Below, piece by piece: positions 59,362 to 64,000 of a stretch of 64,000 bases of DNA. The stretch comes from Sclerotinia nivalis (lineage: Eukaryota; Ascomycota; Leotiomycetes; Helotiales; Sclerotiniaceae): the NCBI GenBank assembly GCA_029531795.1, contig JAPEIS010000003.1, positions 3,100,001 to 3,164,000 on the forward strand. The letters are read 5' to 3'. The first letter of the stretch is position 1, and every line of letters starts with the position of its first letter. The translations under genes were made by a program, and so were the position numbers. The notes under the pieces were generated by a model, which was not told the DNA's origin, ran no database searches, and worked only from the letters and a program-made list of their open reading frames with translations.

Positions 59362-59872
59362 GTATGGAATTAACCTGCTGGAGAAAAGGGCGCTCGGTGA
59401 GGTATGGGATAAATGAGAATGGTGCAAGTTCTAAAGGGATGACTTCGCGGGACATGATTTAGGGTTATAATCTTTTGTTTTTCCAATTTTCCAATTTTTG
59501 ACTAATTACAATAATGATATCAAGGAGCAAGTTCCTCGTCTCCAATGACGTATTGTTACGTGTCGGCGTCCCTGGTGAATAAGAGTATGACTTCGTATGA
59601 AGAATAATGGACAGATATTTCCTCAAATTGTCCAATGATCGTTTGTTCCATTGACAACTCTCCTTGTTCGTCCTATGTACTAAATAAGCCACTTCAAATG
59701 AATACAAATTCTGGTTTCCTCATACCATCATCTTAGTCTCATTGATAACGCTGGGGTGAGCTTCTGGCCATCCCATTAGCGCGAGAATTGATCGCGCTAT
59801 CGTCCGAATAATAAGCCCCGCAAAACCGCTTCATGCCTAAAGGCATCGTCGCCTGCAGAAAAGATTACCTTC
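59362..59872. other. convergent intergenic region
   Basis: Lies between the 3' ends of the cytochrome gene and the Zn2Cys6 gene. No gene seen. Holds both polyadenylation regions. Confidence 0.4.
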
Positions 59873-62188
59873 TCATGTCCAAGTCGTAAGCAAATTCTCA
59901 TCGAAATTCCAATCCAACGAATTCAATAAATCAAAATCCGCAATCATGGGCGGAAAGTTCATCGCTTCTTCTAATGAGCCCGGCTGGAAATATGTTGCGG
60001 TAGCACCTTGCTCTTGCTGAGATACGTCTCCATTGATAGCGTTGTACGAAGTCTCGGAATTGTTCATGGGATCGTTGCGATTGTTTTCCGAGGCTATCCG
60101 GGAGTTAGTATACTTCATGGAATTATGAGTAGAGAGTAGAGACCAAGGGCCGGGATTCTGGGGGAAAACTTGCTGTTTTTAATAGTGGCAGGAGGATTAA
60201 TAGTCTTTCTCCAACGTAAGAAGCAATCATGGACATGACTTATAGACATTCTAGATTGAATTTTAATATCTATAGGAGAAAAGTCCTCGCGTCGTCGATT
60301 CAAATCTCCTGACCCAGCACTTCTCCACATTCTGGCTAGCGCCTCAGCAATACGATCCGAAAAATCATTTGTAGCTAAACTCGTTGATCTCAATGCCAAA
60401 ATTGCGGTGTTGAAGAGAGATCTCCCTTGTGTACTATCGAACTGCATCGCATATGTACTGTTTAATATCTTTAGTAGGACACATGATGCGCAAATTAAAT
60501 TTTTGAGAATGTAGTATGAGCAATAAGGAAGAATTGCTTCGGAATGAAGATCGTAGTCAAGCAGAGCTTGAATGAATCTTATGGCGGAGTTGTAGGCTAA
60601 AGATAGGGCAGCTAAATGATTGCGCGAGAACTCCGGGATATAAAATGCGAACGTGTGTAGATGAAGTCGAGCTGCAAGTAGGTATAATTTATTCAGTGCT
60701 AAAATTGTGAGTAATATGGACGAGAAAGAGTGCGGTCGAAGAAGGTACTTACACGAGAACGTAACGCTCTCGGCTTCCAGTTGTTGATATTGACGTTCAA
60801 GCATACTAGTAACTGATATTTGTTCATCAATATCGGACAAAACTCCGGTCACCTCAGAACTGTTCCCATATAATTTTTTCGAAACTTTTTGACAAAATTT
60901 CTCAATCTTTAATCGATGTTTGATACCAGGCGGAAGTATTTCGGAATTTTGTTCAAGGCCATCTCCAAGTCCCCAGTCATAAATGGTTATCGTAGGTTGG
61001 CCATTTGAAGTCGATACGCTGGTTCGAATATTAGTCGGTCAAGCCCATGGTAAGAAAGGTCGAGGCAAACGCAAACCTTTGAGAAACAATGTTACATATC
61101 GCCCATGTCAACTTTCTATCCCTCAATTCAGCTTCGGATACATCTCTCGTCTGCTTAAGAAAATCCTGTGCATGACGAGGACGATGCATCCCCATTTGAA
61201 GAGAAATTTGCATCATGATTCCACTTAACATAGATGTTGGATCCAATTCACTTAATCCCATGGTAGCTGAAGCTTTATCGTTCCTACTTTTTGTGAAACC
61301 TCGAATTAAAGGTACAGGCCAAGTACATAACAATGCGAGAGCTTTGATAGATGATGCTCTTTGAGGCATATCAGATATCGAGTTCCATAAAAATCTCATA
61401 TATGCCTTCGATAGGTTTAGTACCAAAGTGGGATCCTGTGGGTAACGTCTAGCTGATACAAGAACGATTCCCCACCCAAGTACTGGATCTTGGGCGAATG
61501 TTTGATCGCATGTTTGACTAGGATCAAGAATTGGACATATATGATGATACCGAGAGAAATACCTATATGCGGAAAAATGAGTTCGAGTCGGGCAAACTAA
61601 TACGCGAAGAGACTCAACTGATCGAATAAGAAAGAAAGTTGTTCACCAGAAACTAAAATGTCATCAATCTTTTGATCTTTTGGTTTCGATTCTGTAGAAG
61701 ATGAAGCAATGTTTTCCTTTCCCGAATTATCAGGAGAATTTGCTGCAGCAAGTTGTGCTGATTGCTTTGCGACCAATTCCCTCAATTCCTCAATTTCCTT
61801 TTGCATCTCCGCATGTTTGCTGAATATTTATCAGTATGTACCATCAGAATTGATTTTTAGAATCATCATACTGCCTCTTTGCCACTCTTTTGAAATCCGA
61901 GTCTAGTTTGCATTGAATACCAAGACGAGTGCATCTGCAACAAGCCTTAAACGGTTCCTTTTCAACATTACAACCAAGCTAAAAAGCTATCAATCAGTAA
62001 AAAAAAGCTTCATAGGAACCGCGGATACATACTTTTTGTTGTCTACATTCATTACACGACTTTATTGAAGCTGGGATCTTTTGTGGTCGTTCCATTTGAT
62101 CACGAGATCTTTTTCCTATGCTCGCGTGAGATGTTGTATCATCAGAGTGAGGATGATCTCCATCATCTTTGATACTATTAGGTGTCAT
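59873..62188 (-). CDS. Zn(II)2Cys6 transcription factor, frame broken once
   Basis: Nuclear fungal regulator. Minus-strand exons: 62188..62033, 61978..61872, 61819..61604, 61562..61077, 61018..60753, 60698..59873; introns 41-58 nt. The DNA-binding cluster has C45, C48, C55, C65, C68 and C75 (CNECRQQKLGC then CCRCTRLGIQC), split by intron 1. A coiled-coil stretch (EMQKEIEELRELVAKQ) in exon 3 suggests dimer binding. Exons 4-6 form the fungal-specific regulatory domain (YHHICPILDP, SQSVSTSNGQP across a splice, LYLLAARLHLHTF, SRMSISHVHDCFLRWR). The last acidic piece ending DWNFDENLLTTWT lies in another frame after 60118. One extra C in the C5 run at 60160-60164 would join it, giving 685 aa. An intron there is possible but no good donor is seen. 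Target genes unknown; the divergent epimerase is a candidate. Confidence 0.83.
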
Positions 62189-62787
62189 ATTTCATCGAGT
62201 ATCAATTACTCCTATCATATAAAGTGTCCGACGTCGTGCAAAGATTTGAGTAGATTGCATTCTGGTGTTGAACATTGAGAAACGTTGAATGAAAAAGTCG
62301 AGGTTAGCCTTAATTGAACGGGTTGAGGCGCAAATATTTACATTAGTCATAAATTTAGTGTGTGGCTGGAAATTCCCAGTGATTCTTTGACGGAATTACA
62401 AATTACAGGGCTTTTTCGATTCCAAGACAAGCGCTGTACTCCACTATCAGCCCTGTTGTGGGGGGGCGGGGGTGTAGAATGGAACACATCAAACTGATAC
62501 CAAGATTAAACTGGGAAATAGTCTCAATCAAATAGTATCACTCAAAAAGACAATAAATACGCCCTAATATACGATTATTTGATTGCAATCGCACTCACAT
62601 TAATACGCTCAGAACATTTGATGAACTCCTAGAACGTTTTTGTGTGCCCATAGAGCATTGTTGTCTAGCTAGGTATATTGCATCTAGTAGGATGACCCCC
62701 CGCATTTACTACGAGGTTCTCTGTTGTTTATCTATATTACCTCTAATCTTGACCTCGCATTACTTCTAGAAACGACGGATTTAAAAT
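62189..62787. promoter_or_regulatory. shared upstream region, Zn2Cys6 regulator and epimerase
   Basis: The two genes diverge from this 599-bp gap, so it must contain both promoters. A G-rich run at 62457-62476 (several GGGG blocks) could form a quadruplex. No defined binding site for the regulator was identified; CGG triplets are present but not convincing as a paired site. Confidence 0.4.
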
Positions 62788-63877
62788 ATGGAGATTCGGA
62801 GCGCCCTAGTCACTGGGGGTCTTGGATTTGTTGGATCAGCAATTGTCGATGCCATTCACGAAAAATACCCTTCTTGTTTGACCACAATTCTGGATATTTC
62901 TGACGATGCCTATGATTCCCGAAAGGAGTCGAAATTACCATCCAAGACCGATTATGTGGTATGTGATATTCTACACCCCGAGGATTTAGCAAGAGTTCTT
63001 TTGCATGTCAAGCCGGATGTCGTTATTCATACGACGGGAATAGTTCCTTCATTGAGTGAAAGATACCATCGTGGGATGGAGAAGAAAGTACAACAAATCA
63101 ATGTTGAAGGGACTCGTAATGTCTTGAATGCCACGAGAGATGCTGGAATAGGTGTATTTGTGTATATAAGTAGCTGTTGTTGTGCGATTGATGATTGGAC
63201 ACATCCCTATCCAAACATCGATGAAAGATGGCCCAGAGCGGAAAAGTCATCAATATATGGCGAATCAAAGGTAATCAATCCTAGATATGGAGAGCTACTT
63301 GGCTAACTCGATAAAATGCAGCGGCTGAGGGAATTGTCCTGGCAGCAAATTCACCTACGTTCTCAACATGTATCCCCCGACCATCAGTTCTTATGGGTCC
63401 GGGTGACCACCAGCTTATCCCACCTATTCATGCCTGTATAGCAAAACGTGAAACCCCCTTCATTATTGGATCTGCCGATAATCTCTGGGATATAACATAT
63501 GTTACGAATGTTGCTGATGCTCATATTCTTGCGGCCGAGAATCTCCTTTCAAAGACGCCAACTGCTGCCGGAGAGATCTTCTTCATACAAAACAATACGC
63601 CATCGCATTCCGAGATTTTAGCATAGCTGTATGGAAGGAATTCGGACATATCCCATCTTATGAAGTGACAATACCAGAAAATTTAGCTTGGGTGGCGGGT
63701 TTATTGGCAGAAATGGCGACGTGGTTAACTGGGTCGAAGGAACCTACTCTGAGTAGAGGTAGTGTGAATGATGCTTGTACTGTAAGATATGCGAGTGGTG
63801 AGAAGGCGAAAAGGATCCTGGGATATGAAGCAAAAGTAGGTTTGGAGGAAGGGATTCGATTGAGTTGTGAGGAGTAA
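62788..63877 (+). CDS. NAD(P)-dependent epimerase / 3-beta-HSD, ERG26-like, two frame problems
   Basis: Short-chain dehydrogenase of the extended family, closest by pattern to sterol-4-alpha-carboxylate 3-dehydrogenase (Erg26). Exons 62788..63270 and 63322..63877. Rossmann motif TGGLGFVGSAIVDA at residues about 9-22, CDILHPEDL for the adenosine pocket, VVIHTTGI, a YxxxK catalytic pair in IYGESK just before the intron, then RPSVLMGPGD, WDITYVTNVADAHILAAE and GEIFFIQNN. Two breaks occur: the exon join is off by one base at TGCAGCGG (about 63321), and the frame slips again at CCGAGATTTTAG (about 63614), after which FSIAVWKEFG and the C-terminal LGYEAKVGLEEGI continue. Each break needs one added base, giving 346 aa, the normal Erg26 length. 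It may be a paralogue rather than the housekeeping copy. Pseudogene or sequence errors. Confidence 0.8.
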
Positions 63878-64000
63878 AAGACGAGACTCGCGAGTCGAGA
63901 GAAGGGCGGAATGATGTGAGGGTATTTGTGCAGTTGGGGTTCAGTATAAATCTCAGAAACAATAGAGACGAAGAGTAATGGTAGAGGATGTTGAGCCTAA
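63878..64000. other. window end, 3' of epimerase
   Basis: Probable 3' untranslated sequence. Nothing else seen. Confidence 0.4.

Overview
The window is nuclear DNA from a filamentous ascomycete. The genes have 41-81 nt introns with GT/AG ends. Families include a mitoribosomal uL5m protein, a STRIPAK scaffold, a Zn(II)2Cys6 regulator, a CDH-type cytochrome fused to b561, and a fungal Ada/MGMT pair. Intergenic DNA is AT-rich and shows transposon decay resembling RIP. Gene style and the MYND, 2EXR and aspartic-protease-like families suggest Leotiomycetes (Helotiales, perhaps Sclerotiniaceae). That placement is inference, not proof.

Layout. 0-4 kb: mitoribosomal MRPL7, then a small LTR remnant split by a 5'-truncated LINE with a perfect 17-bp target-site duplication. 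4-11.6 kb: about 7.5 kb with no gene I can support. 11.6-18.4 kb: a CYSTM peptide gene, an F-box gene, a decayed 2EXR-like gene and a MYND zinc-finger gene. 18.4-24.4 kb: AT-rich, gene-poor DNA. 24.5-34.8 kb: secreted intradiol dioxygenase, an unrecognised multi-span membrane protein, a GT61 glycosyltransferase with a frame break, and a membrane-anchored aspartic-protease-like protein without catalytic motifs. 36.4-39.7 kb: the seven-exon STRIPAK subunit (HAM-2/PRO22/Far11). 40-42.2 kb: a decayed array of a TTGTTGCAT-type motif. 46.9-47.9 kb: a thaumatin-like gene with a frame break. 49.6-53.8 kb: a divergent Ada-type regulator and O6-alkylguanine transferase pair, then a class 1A dihydroorotate dehydrogenase. 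55.5-64 kb: a J-domain protein, a DOMON/b561 heme membrane protein, a Zn2Cys6 regulator, and a divergent ERG26-like epimerase.

Working together. The clearest functional pairing is the head-to-head Ada-like and MGMT genes (DNA alkylation sensing and repair). The Zn2Cys6 regulator and the epimerase share a 600-bp promoter region and may be linked. The dioxygenase, thaumatin-like protein, heme membrane protein and GT61 enzyme suit a plant-associated or saprotrophic lifestyle. Four genes need a total of five single-base corrections to restore their frames, and all five are apparent deletions. This points either to assembly errors or to selective decay of dispensable genes.

Exon coordinates were derived by hand from frame continuity and splice consensus. 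No similarity search was run.
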